This document shows positions 8,175 to 16,973 of a DNA stretch of 64,000 nucleotides, in pieces (the stretch's first letter is position 1; each line of letters starts with the position of its first letter). Source of the stretch: Microbulbifer litoralis (lineage in GTDB: Bacteria; Pseudomonadota; Gammaproteobacteria; Pseudomonadales; Cellvibrionaceae); assembly GCF_023634065.1 (NCBI RefSeq), contig NZ_JALKCV010000007.1:172339-236338 (forward strand), written 5' to 3'. A model generated the notes under the pieces. That model ran no database searches. It was given only the letters and a program-made list of their open reading frames with translations, and had not been told where the DNA came from. The translations under genes and the position numbers were made by a program.

Positions 8175-8932
8175 GCGATAACGCCGACGAGCACCAGGCG
8201 GCAGACAGCCAGCAGCCGTTTATCGATCACCTGATCGAACTGCGCGACCGCCTGCTCAGGACCCTGCTGGTGGTGGTGGCCATTTTTGCCTGCATGGTGC
8301 CCTTTGCCGCCGACATCTACGATTTCGTTGCCGAGCCTTTGCAGGCGCGGCTGGTGGAAGGCGCCGGCATGATCGCCACCGAGGTGGCCTCCACTTTCCT
8401 GACACCCTTCAAGACCACCTTCGTGTTGGCCTTTTTCATCGCCATCCCGTTTGTGCTCTACCAGGCCTGGGCGTTTATCGCCCCCGGCCTGTACAAGAAC
8501 GAAAAGCGCCTGATGGCGCCGATCCTGTTCAGCAGCGTGGTGCTGTTCTACGCCGGTATGGCGTTTGCGTACTACGTGGTGTTCCCGATCCTGTTCGACT
8601 TTTTCGTCAGCGCCGCGCACGCGGATATCAAGGTAATGCCGGATATCCGCAGCTACCTGGACCTGGTCTTGAAGCTGTTTTTCGCCTTTGGCTTTGCGTT
8701 CGAGATTCCCATCGCCACGGTGTTGCTGATCTGGAGCGGCGTGGTGGATGCCAAGACCCTGGCCAGCAAGCGCCCCTATGTGATCGTCGGCTGCTTCCTG
8801 ATCGGCATGCTGCTGACACCGCCGGACGTGATCTCGCAATCACTGCTGGCGGTGCCCATGTGGCTGTTGTTCGAGGTGGGGATTTTCTTCGGCCGCTGGA
8901 TCAAGACGGAGCCGAGGGAAGAGAACGCCTGA
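8171..8932 (+). CDS. tatC: Twin-arginine translocase subunit TatC
   Basis: 253 residues with six predicted membrane helices. It starts inside the tatB stop (ATGA overlap), indicating coupled translation. Family motifs include the N-terminal FIDHLIELRDRLL and the later PFVLYQAWAFIAPGLY and FGFAFEIPIA stretches, with the conserved Glu of the signal-peptide-binding cytoplasmic face (HLIELR). Core receptor of the Tat pathway. Confidence 0.97.
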   Translation: MSDNADEHQAADSQQPFIDHLIELRDRLLRTLLVVVAIFACMVPFAADIYDFVAEPLQARLVEGAGMIATEVASTFLTPFKTTFVLAFFIAIPFVLYQAWAFIAPGLYKNEKRLMAPILFSSVVLFYAGMAFAYYVVFPILFDFFVSAAHADIKVMPDIRSYLDLVLKLFFAFGFAFEIPIATVLLIWSGVVDAKTLASKRPYVIVGCFLIGMLLTPPDVISQSLLAVPMWLLFEVGIFFGRWIKTEPREENA

Positions 8933-9033
8933 TTCGCTTACGGGCAAAGGACTGTGCGGGGCTTGGTGTCCTGGCATGCCGTTCGCGCCGCGGCTGGAAA
9001 CCACGGCAGGTAGCTCTCGGGCAGTGCCGGCAA

Positions 9034-9411
9034 TCAACTCCGGGTCTGGCCGGAATCTCCGCTGATGCAGTCGCGCAGCAGCACCTCCTCTTCGGTCTCG
9101 CCGATTTCCTGTTTCATCAACATGCCGCTCTTGCCCTTGGAGTGCCAGCGATAGCCGGGCTGCCCCTTGTCGGCCACGTAGAGGGCGCCCGACGCGGCCG
9201 GTTCCTGGTGCATGGGCACCAGTGTGCCCCTGTAGCTCAGGGTGGCCATCGACGGCCCGCTGTCGGGGTTGGCGTATTTGACTTCCAGCCGCTCGCCGTT
9301 TTCACACCGGTAGCTGCGTGTCTCGAAAGCGATATCCGGTCCGTCGGTCTTGTAACCGCAGGCGGTCAGGAGTCCGGCACAGAGAAAACCGGTCAGGGCG
9401 GCGCGATACAT
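9034..9411 (-). CDS. MliC/PliC-type lysozyme inhibitor lipoprotein
   Basis: 125 residues. Residues 1-18 are a lipoprotein signal peptide ending LLTAC, so the mature protein starts at Cys18. The rest matches the C-type lysozyme inhibitor domain: YRCENGERLEVKY at the start of the barrel, a strand around MATLSYRG and YRWHSKGKSGMLM near the end, plus paired cysteines (CENG and RDCI). Such proteins protect the periplasmic wall from c-type lysozymes. It stands alone downstream of, and convergent with, tatC. Confidence 0.75.
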   Translation of the reverse strand: MYRAALTGFLCAGLLTACGYKTDGPDIAFETRSYRCENGERLEVKYANPDSGPSMATLSYRGTLVPMHQEPAASGALYVADKGQPGYRWHSKGKSGMLMKQEIGETEEEVLLRDCISGDSGQTRS

Positions 9412-9526
9412 AGAGCTGGTCCTCGATAAACCCGATCCAACTGATAGCAGCTCTTTGAGTACCCCAGCGCCGGAAAATTCCGGCTGGCGGAAAAATCAAC
9501 AGAATGCCGGGGCCGGCCCCGTCACT

Positions 9527-9784
9527 TCACAGAACAGCGGCTATGCTGGCAGACACAAGCGCCGCGAGCACCAGCAGGAACAGCTCCGGCTCGGCCCGCC
9601 TCTGCGGCAGCAGCAACAGCAGTGCCACGGGCGGCAGGAAGAAGGCGATCAATCCCAGTGGCGTATCCCGGCGGAAGCAGATCCCCAGCAGGCGCAGCCA
9701 GGCGATGGCGGCGAACAGCAGGGCGAATACAGTGAGAACGGCGGCGACAGGCGAAATGCCGGTACCCGTGGCTGCCTGCTCCAT
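9527..9784 (-). CDS. Small hydrophobic membrane protein, unknown
   Basis: 85 residues with three hydrophobic segments (about 12-30, 42-60 and 66-84) separated by the basic stretch CFRRDTPLG. ATG 9784 is preceded by GGAGGT about 8 nt upstream, a strong reason to think it is translated. No family recognised. It is divergent from the aminopeptidase lipoprotein gene 47 bp away, so the two may share a promoter region. Confidence 0.55.
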   Translation of the reverse strand: MEQAATGTGISPVAAVLTVFALLFAAIAWLRLLGICFRRDTPLGLIAFFLPPVALLLLLPQRRAEPELFLLVLAALVSASIAAVL

Positions 9785-9831
9785 CTGGTGAACCTCCAGT
9801 AACGATCGGTAAACAATTGAAGGACAATAAA

Positions 9832-10986
9832 TTGTATATCAGTAACCGCCGGGTCATTGTGGTGGCTGGCATTCGCCTGGTGGCGCTGGTTCTGGTGCTG
9901 TCGCTGTTGCCGGGCTGTGAAACCGCGAGTTACTACACCCAGGCGGTCAGCGGCCAGCTGCGTATCCTCGCCGCGCGCGAACCGATCGAACGGGTAGCGG
10001 CGGCGCCGGAAACCGGCGGGAAACTGCAGGGGCGGTTGCTGCTGGTGCAGTCGATCCGCGCCTACGCCGCCGGCGAGCTGCAGCTGCCGGTGGGCGAGGC
10101 CTACGGCAGCTACGTGCAGCTGGAGGGCAAGTACCCGATCTGGAATGTACTGGCGGCGCCGGAGTTCTCGCTGCAGCCCAAGCGCTGGTGCTACCCGATG
10201 ATCGGCTGTGCCAGCTACCGCGGCTATTTCAGCAAGGCCGATGCCCAGGCCAAGGGCGAGGAGTTGCTGGGCGAAGGCTTCGATGTCTACCTGGGGCCAG
10301 TACCCGCCTACAGCACCCTGGGCTGGTTCGACGACCCGATACTGTCGAGCTTTGTCGGCTGGTCGCCGGAGCGGCTCGCCGGCCTGCTGTTCCACGAGCT
10401 GGCCCACCGCCGCGTCTATATCTCCGGCGATACCCGCTTCAACGAGAGCTTCGCCACCGCCGTCTCACAGATCGCGCTGCCGGACTGGCGCCGACGCTAT
10501 GGCTACGACGGTGCCGCCGCGGACCGCAGCGCCCAGGCGCTGGCGGTCAATCACCTGATGCTGGCGACGCGCGAGCGCCTCGAGGGAATCTACGAATCGT
10601 CGCTGCCGGACAGCGCCAAACGCGTGCGCAAGGCCGATACCCTGGCGCGGCTGCGCGCCTGCTACCGGAAGCTGTCGGCGGACTGGCCCGACCCGGAGCG
10701 CTATCGCCACTATATCGACAAGACCAACAACGCTACCCTGGCGCTGGTGGCCGAATACCAGTCGCAGGTGCCGGCGTTCAAGCAGCTTTACCTGGACAGT
10801 GGCGAAAACTGGCCGGCATTCTACGATGCCGCCGAACGGCTCGGCGAGCTGGATAAGGAACAGCGCAAGGCCCGGCTGAAGCAACTGTCGGCGCGCTACG
10901 AGTCGTCCGCGGACCCTGTTGCCAGCAAGAAAGTCGCCGCGCCGTCGTTCGACAGCGAAGCCTGCATGTCGGCGGGGGCTGCCTGA
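9832..10986 (+). CDS. Putative aminopeptidase lipoprotein (PF10023-like zinc peptidase)
   Basis: About 384 residues from TTG 9832, which has GAAGGA 7 nt upstream (a TTG at 9817 lacks one). A lipoprotein signal ends LSLLPGC near residue 24. The zinc motif HELAHRRVY lies near residue 190 with FNESFATAV about 20 residues later giving the third ligand, the layout of the putative aminopeptidase family. The last roughly 22 residues look foreign: DNA 10924-10973 is 80 percent identical to the antisense 3' end of dtd about 270 bp away, so the native C-terminus was probably replaced by a duplicated fragment. Confidence 0.8.
   Translation: MYISNRRVIVVAGIRLVALVLVLSLLPGCETASYYTQAVSGQLRILAAREPIERVAAAPETGGKLQGRLLLVQSIRAYAAGELQLPVGEAYGSYVQLEGKYPIWNVLAAPEFSLQPKRWCYPMIGCASYRGYFSKADAQAKGEELLGEGFDVYLGPVPAYSTLGWFDDPILSSFVGWSPERLAGLLFHELAHRRVYISGDTRFNESFATAVSQIALPDWRRRYGYDGAAADRSAQALAVNHLMLATRERLEGIYESSLPDSAKRVRKADTLARLRACYRKLSADWPDPERYRHYIDKTNNATLALVAEYQSQVPAFKQLYLDSGENWPAFYDAAERLGELDKEQRKARLKQLSARYESSADPVASKKVAAPSFDSEACMSAGAA
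10924..10973 (-). repeat. Duplicated fragment of the dtd 3' end
   Basis: Fifty bases match dtd 3'-end positions 11192-11241 with ten differences and no gap. On the minus strand both keep the same reading frame: ADMQASLSNDGAATFLLAT here against [19 protein letters not shown] in dtd. Here the sense strand is read as the tail of the aminopeptidase gene. Confidence 0.8.
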
Positions 10987-10994
10987 ACACCGCG

Positions 10995-11032
10995 CCCCGG
11001 ATTCCGGCGCTGCGCGCCTGCATCCGGGCTAC
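10995..11032 (-). repeat. GTAGCCCGGATG-type dispersed repeat
   Basis: Minus-strand copy of the GTAGCCCGGATGCAGGCGCG motif with a complementary ATTCCGG end. A degraded copy (11077-11112, minus) and a forward copy (11136-11167) follow in the same 180-bp gap between the duplicated dtd fragment and dtd itself. The repeats probably mediated the duplication. Confidence 0.7.
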
Positions 11033-11135
11033 AAATCACAATCCGGCACACTGACCCGTGGCCCGCGTGCTCCCCGGGTTTCCGACCCTGCGCGCCCGCA
11101 TCCGGACTACAGACCACGATCCGGCCCACTGACCC

Positions 11136-11167
11136 GTAGCCCGGATGGAGCGCAGCGGAATCCGGGA
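11136..11167 (+). repeat. GTAGCCCGGATG-type dispersed repeat
   Basis: Reads GTAGCCCGGATGGAGCGCAG then CGGAATCCGGG; the last part pairs with CCCGG near the start. Nearly identical to 41828-41859 and related to 21411-21448. Confidence 0.75.
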
Positions 11168-11181
11168 ACTCCCCCCAATAG

Positions 11182-11619
11182 CTATGTCTCGAGCAGAAAA
11201 GTCACCGGCCCATCGTTTAACAGCGAAACCTGCATATCGGCCGCAAAGACGCCACTGGCCACCGGCGCATACTGATCGCGCGCCCGCCCGACGAAATAAT
11301 CGTACAGCTCCTCGGCTTTCTGCGGCGTGGCGCCGCGGCTGAAACTGGGTCGCAGGCCGCGTGCCGTCTCCGCTACCAGCGTGAACTGGCTCACCACCAG
11401 CAGCCCGCCGCCGGCCTGCTGCACATTCAGGTTCATGCGCCCCCGCTCGTCGCCGAAGATGCGGTAGTGCAGCACCTTGTGCAGCAGCTTGTCGGCGCTC
11501 TCGCGGTCGTCGCCGTCCTCGACCCCGAGCAGCAGCAGGAGCCCGCTGTCGATCGACCCCACCGACTCGCCGTTCACGTCCACCCGCGCGTGACTCACCC
11601 GCTGGATCAACCCCTTCAT
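11182..11619 (-). CDS. dtd: D-aminoacyl-tRNA deacylase
   Basis: 145 residues, the usual length. Start ATG 11619 gives [20 protein letters not shown] and has AGGGG upstream; an earlier ATG at 11655 would add a non-family extension. Family motifs are [12 protein letters not shown], the active-site SQFTLVAET (SQxT) and the [12 protein letters not shown]-terminus carrying the Gly-cisPro-like NxGP element (here NDGPV). It removes D-amino acids and glycine mischarged onto tRNA. Its 3' end has been copied downstream (see 10924-10973). Confidence 0.95.
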   Translation of the reverse strand: MKGLIQRVSHARVDVNGESVGSIDSGLLLLLGVEDGDDRESADKLLHKVLHYRIFGDERGRMNLNVQQAGGGLLVVSQFTLVAETARGLRPSFSRGATPQKAEELYDYFVGRARDQYAPVASGVFAADMQVSLLNDGPVTFLLET

Positions 11620-11703
11620 CTCAAACCCCTGTAGAACTGCCAAAGGAAATGCCATAGATTAGCCGAGAGGCAACACTGGAAAAACCGATAAAAAGCAATT
11701 CCA

Positions 11704-12708
11704 ATGCACGCATTCATTACTGGCGGTACCGGCTTCCTCGGAGCCAACCTGATCGAACAATTGATCGCCGACGGCTGGCGCGTGACCGCCATGCACAGGC
11801 CCGGCTCAAATGTCGCCCGCCTGCGGGCACTGGGCACGGAGCCGGTGCAGGCGTCGCTGGACGATATCGAGTCCCTGCGCCGGGCGCTGCCGGAACAGGT
11901 GGAGGCCGTCTTCCATGTGGCCGCCAATACCAGCATGTGGCGCGGCGGCAATGCGCGGCAGTGGCGCGACAATGTGGAGGGCTCGGCCAATATCGCGCAG
12001 GTGGCGCGGGAAAAGAATGCCGGGCGGATGATCGTCACCAGTTCGATTTCCGCCTACGGCTACCGGCACCAGCGCATCGACGAGTCCAGCCCGCAACTGG
12101 CGGACGACCCCCGCTACGGTTACCTGTACACCAAGAAGCGGGCTGAGCTGGCGGTGCGCAGGGAGATCGACAGGGGACTGGACGCGGTCTTCCTGAATCC
12201 CTGTGCGGTCGTCGGCAAATACGATACCAGCAGTTGGGCGCAGACATTTTTCCTGATAGAAAAAGACCAGCTGCCCGGCGTGCCGCCCGGCCAGGGCTCT
12301 TTCTGCCACGTCGGTGCGGTGGCGCGGGCCCATATCAATGCCTGGCACCGCGGCCGCTGCGGCGAAAACTATATCCTCGCGGGTATCGAAGCCAGCTTCC
12401 TGGAATTTTTCGGCCGCATCGCGGCGCTGCTGGGCAAACCGGTGCCGGCGCGCACCACACCGGCCTTTGTCATTCACACGATCGGCCTGCTGTCTGACGT
12501 CTGGTCGCGTATCAGCGGTCGCGAACCCAGGGTAACGCCGCAGAAGGCCGCGCTGATTACCCGCCGGCTCTGTGCCAGCAGCGCCAAGGCCGAGCGCGAA
12601 CTCGACTATCGCAGCGATGTGGACCTGGATACCATGCTGCGCGAGTGCCACGGCTGGCTGTTGCAACAGGGCCTGCTCGCAAACGGCAATACCGAGGTAA
12701 ATGCATGA
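11704..12708 (+). CDS. NAD-dependent epimerase/dehydratase (extended SDR)
   Basis: 334 residues. The Rossmann motif GGTGFLGANL lies at the N-terminus and the catalytic Tyr/Lys pair is in YLYTKKRAE near residue 142, with Ser in VTSSISAYGY upstream. It resembles the dihydroflavonol-4-reductase-like group of extended SDRs; substrate not deducible. It ends in an ATGA overlap with a 28-codon ORF and lies upstream of tag, so these may be cotranscribed. Confidence 0.88.
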   Translation: MHAFITGGTGFLGANLIEQLIADGWRVTAMHRPGSNVARLRALGTEPVQASLDDIESLRRALPEQVEAVFHVAANTSMWRGGNARQWRDNVEGSANIAQVAREKNAGRMIVTSSISAYGYRHQRIDESSPQLADDPRYGYLYTKKRAELAVRREIDRGLDAVFLNPCAVVGKYDTSSWAQTFFLIEKDQLPGVPPGQGSFCHVGAVARAHINAWHRGRCGENYILAGIEASFLEFFGRIAALLGKPVPARTTPAFVIHTIGLLSDVWSRISGREPRVTPQKAALITRRLCASSAKAERELDYRSDVDLDTMLRECHGWLLQQGLLANGNTEVNA

Positions 12709-12791
12709 ACCGCAGCAATATTATTTTCATCTTGATGGCGACGCTGTTGATCCTGCAATTGATCCAGCACTATTTCTTCACCGGCGCCTGA
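12705..12791 (+). CDS. 28-residue single-helix membrane peptide
   Basis: The ATG overlaps the stop of the SDR gene (ATGA) and the frame closes after 28 codons. The product is MNRSNIIF followed by a continuous hydrophobic helix (about 6-20) and a short aromatic tail, ending TGA before the tag ribosome site. The overlap and the clean membrane-helix composition suggest a real small protein, but there is no homology evidence. The alternative is a chance ORF that only carries ribosomes toward tag. Confidence 0.4.
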   Translation: MNRSNIIFILMATLLILQLIQHYFFTGA

Positions 12792-12814
12792 TCGAGATAA
12801 CCCGTAGGATATTC

Positions 12815-13408
12815 GTGAAAGAAAAACGCTGCAGCTGGTGCCTGTCCACCCCGCTCTACCGCCGGTACCACGACGAAGAGTGGGGCCGGCCGGTTACTGA
12901 CGATGCCACCCTGTTCGAATTCCTGCTGCTCGAGGGCGCGCAGGCGGGTCTCTCGTGGATCACGGTACTGAACAAACGCGAACACTACCGCAAGGTGTTC
13001 AACGGTTTCGACGCGGAGAAAATCGCCCGCTATACCCCCCGCAGAGTCGAAAAACTGCTGGAGGATCCTGGCATTATCCGCAACCGGTTGAAGGTCGAGT
13101 CGGCGGTGAAAAATGCCCGCGCCTACCTCGCGCTGCGCGACGGCGGCACCAGCCTGGCGGAGTTTCTCTGGCAATTCACCGATGGCCGCGTACGGGACAA
13201 CCGCCGCCGCAGCCTCAAATCGGTGCCGGCCATCACACCGGAGTCGGATGCGATCAGCAAGGCGCTGAAGAAGGCCGGCTTCAACTTCGTCGGCTCGACT
13301 ATTGTGTACGCCTTCATGCAGGCCACCGGCATGGTCAACGATCACCTGGTCACCTGCCCGGCGTATCGGCACTGTATCGATTCAGCCAAACGCAAAAATT
13401 TGCTGTAA
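12815..13408 (+). CDS. tag: DNA-3-methyladenine glycosylase I
   Basis: 197 residues from GTG 12815 (AGGA upstream), giving the family start KEKRCSWCLSTPLY. Conserved features: YHDEEWGRP near residue 22, the helix-hairpin-helix region with LLEGAQAGLSWITVLNKRE and the zinc-binding Cys/His set split between the N-terminal CSWC region and the C-terminal VNDHLVTCPAYRHC. It removes 3-methyladenine from alkylated DNA. A longer in-frame reading from 12701 exists but overlaps the small peptide ORF. Confidence 0.95.
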   Translation: MKEKRCSWCLSTPLYRRYHDEEWGRPVTDDATLFEFLLLEGAQAGLSWITVLNKREHYRKVFNGFDAEKIARYTPRRVEKLLEDPGIIRNRLKVESAVKNARAYLALRDGGTSLAEFLWQFTDGRVRDNRRRSLKSVPAITPESDAISKALKKAGFNFVGSTIVYAFMQATGMVNDHLVTCPAYRHCIDSAKRKNLL

Positions 13409-13476
13409 TCCCTGTACCTGCCGCCGCATTGCCCTATGCTGCGGAAATAACCAATTTTAGAGGAGGTGTACGCCGG

Positions 13477-14319
13477 ATGGATTACAACGCATTGATCGAG
13501 GAGTACTGGCCGCTGCTGACCGCCGGCCTGCTGAAGCTTGGGGCCGCGATCCTGGTCCTGATCGCCACCGCCCTGGCCGCCAGGCTGGCCCGCCGCGGCG
13601 TGCGCCGCCTGTCCAACAAACTGGACGAGACGCTGATCCCGGTACTGAGCAATATCGCCGTCTGGGCCGTCTACGCCGTCGGCCTGCTGATTATCCTGGA
13701 CATGTTCGGGGTCAACACCACCAGCCTGATCGCGCTGCTCGGCGCCGCCGGCCTGGCGATCGGCCTGGCCCTGAAGGATACGCTGCAGAATATCGCCGCC
13801 GGCTTTATCCTGCTGGGGCTGCGGCCCTTCCGCGTCGGTGAGGCCATCCAGTTCGGCGATACCATGGGTATCGTGCGTCAGGTAGGCCTGTTCACCACCG
13901 AACTGGACACCTTCGACGGCCTGCGCGTGTCCGCGCCCAACAGCGCCATCTGGGGCCAGACGCTGACCAACTTCAGCCGCAACGCCACCCGCCGCATCGA
14001 GATTGTCGCCAGCATTGCCTACGGCGACGATATCGAGACGGGCATGGGCGTGCTGCGCCGGCTGGTGGCCGAGGACGAGCGCATCCTCACCGACCCGGAG
14101 CCGGCCTACGCCGTGCGCGCGCTGGCGGACAGCTCGGTCAACCTGCATCTGCGTGTCTGGACCGCGAATGTGGAGTACTGGGATGTCTACTGGGACCTGA
14201 TGAAGAAGCTCAAGCCGGCCCTGGAGGCCGAGGGCCTGACCATCCCCTTCCCGCAGCGCGAGTTGCATATCATCAACCAGATGGCCGAGCAGCGCCGCGA
14301 GCAGGCGCTGCAGGAATAG
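13477..14319 (+). CDS. mscS: Small-conductance mechanosensitive channel MscS
   Basis: 280 residues, E. coli MscS size. ATG 13477 is preceded by GAGGAGGTG. Three membrane helices end in the pore helix TM3, seen as LIALLGAAGLAIGLALKDTL with the regular Gly/Ala pattern, followed by the beta domain (LGLRPFRVGEAIQFG) and the cytoplasmic vestibule. It opens under osmotic downshock to release solutes. Opposite-strand and overlapping frames here are shadows. Confidence 0.94.
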   Translation: MDYNALIEEYWPLLTAGLLKLGAAILVLIATALAARLARRGVRRLSNKLDETLIPVLSNIAVWAVYAVGLLIILDMFGVNTTSLIALLGAAGLAIGLALKDTLQNIAAGFILLGLRPFRVGEAIQFGDTMGIVRQVGLFTTELDTFDGLRVSAPNSAIWGQTLTNFSRNATRRIEIVASIAYGDDIETGMGVLRRLVAEDERILTDPEPAYAVRALADSSVNLHLRVWTANVEYWDVYWDLMKKLKPALEAEGLTIPFPQRELHIINQMAEQRREQALQE

Positions 14320-14452
14320 GTGACCTGATCCCGCAATCCTGTCGGCTCGGCGCAAGTGCGCCGGGTCAAACTTCCTTCCAATCGACTATTGTGCCAAATC
14401 GTGCCAAAGTAATCGGCGATTTTTCGTATAAAAATTGACCGAGGCACAATAA

Positions 14453-16345
14453 ATGCGAATCCGACCGCAACACGCACTGATTCCCAGCCTGCTGTCCCTG
14501 GCGATCCTGAGCGGATGCCAGACCGATGTCAGCAAGCTCAGCGTCAACGCCCTGCAGGGCCAGAATGCCAGCGCCACCGAAGGTGAACAGGCCACTACCC
14601 GGCAGACCGAAACCCAGCGCCTGAACCAATGGTTCGACGCGCGCTTCGAAGAGGCGCTGAAGTTCAGCCCTATGCGCCTCAGCCAGCTGGGCCGCAAGGA
14701 CCTCTACGACCAGATCGACGATATGAGCGAGGCCGCGGAGGCCCGCCAGCTGGCCTGGCGCAAGCAGACCGTCGAGGAGCTGAAGAAGAACTTCGACTAC
14801 GACAAGCTGACCACCGCCGGCAAGGAATCCTACGACCTGTGGGTCTTCCAGTACGAACAGGAGAAGGCCGACCAGCCGTTCCTGCGTCACAACTACTTCA
14901 GCGGTGAGCTGGGCGGGCCGGAATCGCAGCTGCCCACCTTCCTGATCAATTTCCACAAAGTGGATACGCTCGAGGACATGCAGGCGTATATCGCCCGGAT
15001 CGGCGGTGTCAGCCGAGCGATGAACCAGATCCTCGAGCGCGCCAAACTGTCGGCCAAAGAGGGCGTCCGCCCGCCCCGCTTCGCCTACGACCTGGCCGTG
15101 GAACGGGCGCAGAAAGTCATCAGTGGCCAGCCCTTCGGCGGTGAAGAACCCTCCCCGCTGCTGGCCGATGCCGACGGCAAAATCGATGCGCTGCTGAAAG
15201 ACGGCAAGATCCACAAGGATACTGCCGACAAGCTCAAGGCGCAGGTGCGCGAGAGCCTGAAAGGCGAGTTCAAGCCGTCCTACGACGCCTACATCGCCTG
15301 GATCAAGGCCGACCGCAGCCACTCCGACGAGAAGCCCCGCGGTGTCGGCAGCCTGCCGGATGGCCAGGACTTCTACAACAACCGCCTGGCCCACTACACC
15401 ACCACCGACCTGACCGCCGACCAAGTGCACCAGATTGGCCTGGATGAAGTGAAGCGCATTCGCAAGGAAATGCTGGCGATCAAGGACCAGGTGGGCTTCG
15501 ACGGCAGCCTGGAGGAGTTCTTCAAGTTCGTACGCGACGATGAGCAGTTCTACTACCCCAACACCGACGAAGGCCGCGAGGGCTACCTGAGCGACACCCG
15601 CGCCTTCCTCGACCAGATCCGCGGCAAGCTGCCGGACTATTTCGGCATCCTGCCCAAGGCGGAACTGGTGGTGAAGCGGGTGGAACCCTTCCGCGAAGTG
15701 GACGGCGGCGCCCAGCACTATTTCCCGGGCACCCCGGACGGCAAGCGCCCCGGTGTCTACTACGTGCACATGTCTGATATGAGCGCCTACTCGAAAAACG
15801 ACATGGAAACCACGGCTTACCACGAGGGCCTGCCGGGCCACCATATGCAGATCTCGATCGCACAGGAGCTCGAGGGTATTCCCCAGTTCCGCACCCAGGC
15901 CTTCTTCAATGCCTATATCGAGGGCTGGGCGCTGTACGCGGAAAACCTGTCCAAGGAGATGGGCCAGTTCAAGGATCCCTACAAGGATTTCGGCCGCCTG
16001 ACCGCCGAGATGTGGCGCGCCATCCGCCTGGTGGTGGACACCGGCCTGCACGCCAAGGGCTGGAGCCAGCAGCAGGCGGAGGAGTTCTTCCTGGAGAATT
16101 CCGCCGTACCGGAGAGCGCCGTGCGCTCCGAAGTACGCCGCTACCTGACCCTGCCGGGCCAGGCCACCTCCTACAAGATCGGCATGCTGAAGATCCTCGA
16201 ACTGCGCGAACGGGCCAAGCAGCAGCTCGGCGACAAGTTCGATATCCGCGGCTTCCACGACACGGTACTCGGCGGCGGCGCCCTGCCCCTGCCGATGCTG
16301 GAGGCGCGTGTGAACCGCTGGATCGAGGAGACCGGGAAAGCCTGA
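14453..16345 (+). CDS. DUF885 family metallopeptidase-like lipoprotein
   Basis: 630 residues. A lipoprotein signal ends LAILSGC near residue 23. The zinc motif HEGLPGHH (near residue 460), followed about 35 residues later by YIEGWALYAE, is the hallmark of DUF885 proteins, which resemble gluzincin carboxypeptidases. Probably anchored to the outer membrane on the periplasmic side and degrading peptides. Stands alone; about 130 bp of upstream DNA contains an AT-rich patch that could hold its promoter. Confidence 0.88.
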   Translation: MRIRPQHALIPSLLSLAILSGCQTDVSKLSVNALQGQNASATEGEQATTRQTETQRLNQWFDARFEEALKFSPMRLSQLGRKDLYDQIDDMSEAAEARQLAWRKQTVEELKKNFDYDKLTTAGKESYDLWVFQYEQEKADQPFLRHNYFSGELGGPESQLPTFLINFHKVDTLEDMQAYIARIGGVSRAMNQILERAKLSAKEGVRPPRFAYDLAVERAQKVISGQPFGGEEPSPLLADADGKIDALLKDGKIHKDTADKLKAQVRESLKGEFKPSYDAYIAWIKADRSHSDEKPRGVGSLPDGQDFYNNRLAHYTTTDLTADQVHQIGLDEVKRIRKEMLAIKDQVGFDGSLEEFFKFVRDDEQFYYPNTDEGREGYLSDTRAFLDQIRGKLPDYFGILPKAELVVKRVEPFREVDGGAQHYFPGTPDGKRPGVYYVHMSDMSAYSKNDMETTAYHEGLPGHHMQISIAQELEGIPQFRTQAFFNAYIEGWALYAENLSKEMGQFKDPYKDFGRLTAEMWRAIRLVVDTGLHAKGWSQQQAEEFFLENSAVPESAVRSEVRRYLTLPGQATSYKIGMLKILELRERAKQQLGDKFDIRGFHDTVLGGGALPLPMLEARVNRWIEETGKA

Positions 16346-16475
16346 TCCCTCCCCACGCCGCCGCCGGGTCCCCGGCGGCGGGCTCCCTGCCTTCCCGTCA
16401 GGCAATCCCTGCGTTACTCGCGCTATCCCGGTATCATTGCCGGCAATGTTCTGACCAGACGGGGAAACAGCACCG

Positions 16476-16871
16476 ATGTTTAAATACAGCGTGGAACCGC
16501 GCTTCTGCGAAACCGACGCCCTCGGGCATATCAATAACACCGTGATACCGCAGTGGTTCGAACAGGGCCGCCTGCCGATTTTCCACCTCTTCAACCCCGA
16601 TCTGTCACTGGCGAAATGGAACCTGATCCTGAAAAAAATGGAAGTGGATTTCGTCGCGCAGATATTTCTCTTCTCGCCGGTGGAGATCCGCACCGCCATT
16701 ACCTCGATCGGCAATACATCCCTCACCATTCACCAGGAGGTATGGCAGAAAGACGAGCTGGTTGCCCGCGGCGAGTGCGTGATGGTGCACTTCGACTACG
16801 AGAAGCAGGCCAAGGCGTCGATACCGGCGGATGTGCGCGAGCAACTGCAGCAACACCTGCTGCCGGGCTGA
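16476..16871 (+). CDS. Hotdog-fold acyl-CoA thioesterase
   Basis: 131 residues, single hotdog domain. The N-terminal FCETDALGHINNTVIPQWFE contains the 4HBT catalytic Asp in the position of TDxxGHxNN. The remaining strands carry EVDFVAQIF and GECVMVHFD. Family members hydrolyse acyl-CoA esters; substrate unknown here. A GC-rich hairpin (about 16360-16381) lies upstream after the DUF885 gene. Confidence 0.85.
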   Translation: MFKYSVEPRFCETDALGHINNTVIPQWFEQGRLPIFHLFNPDLSLAKWNLILKKMEVDFVAQIFLFSPVEIRTAITSIGNTSLTIHQEVWQKDELVARGECVMVHFDYEKQAKASIPADVREQLQQHLLPG

Positions 16872-16973
16872 GAAACCGGTGTGGGGGACGCCGTGCGCAC
16901 CGCTTGCCACACCTGACAGGAATCGACCTGGCCAATAAAATGACCGCATCGAAATCTCCAAGGGGAAAGAGTA

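Noticed and set aside
16360..16381. GC hairpin after the DUF885 gene as terminator
   Set aside because: Strong stem but no T-run follows; not called as a terminator.
14366..16729. 787-codon open frame on the minus strand
   Set aside because: Antisense shadow of the DUF885 peptidase gene; composition and lack of motifs show it is not coding.
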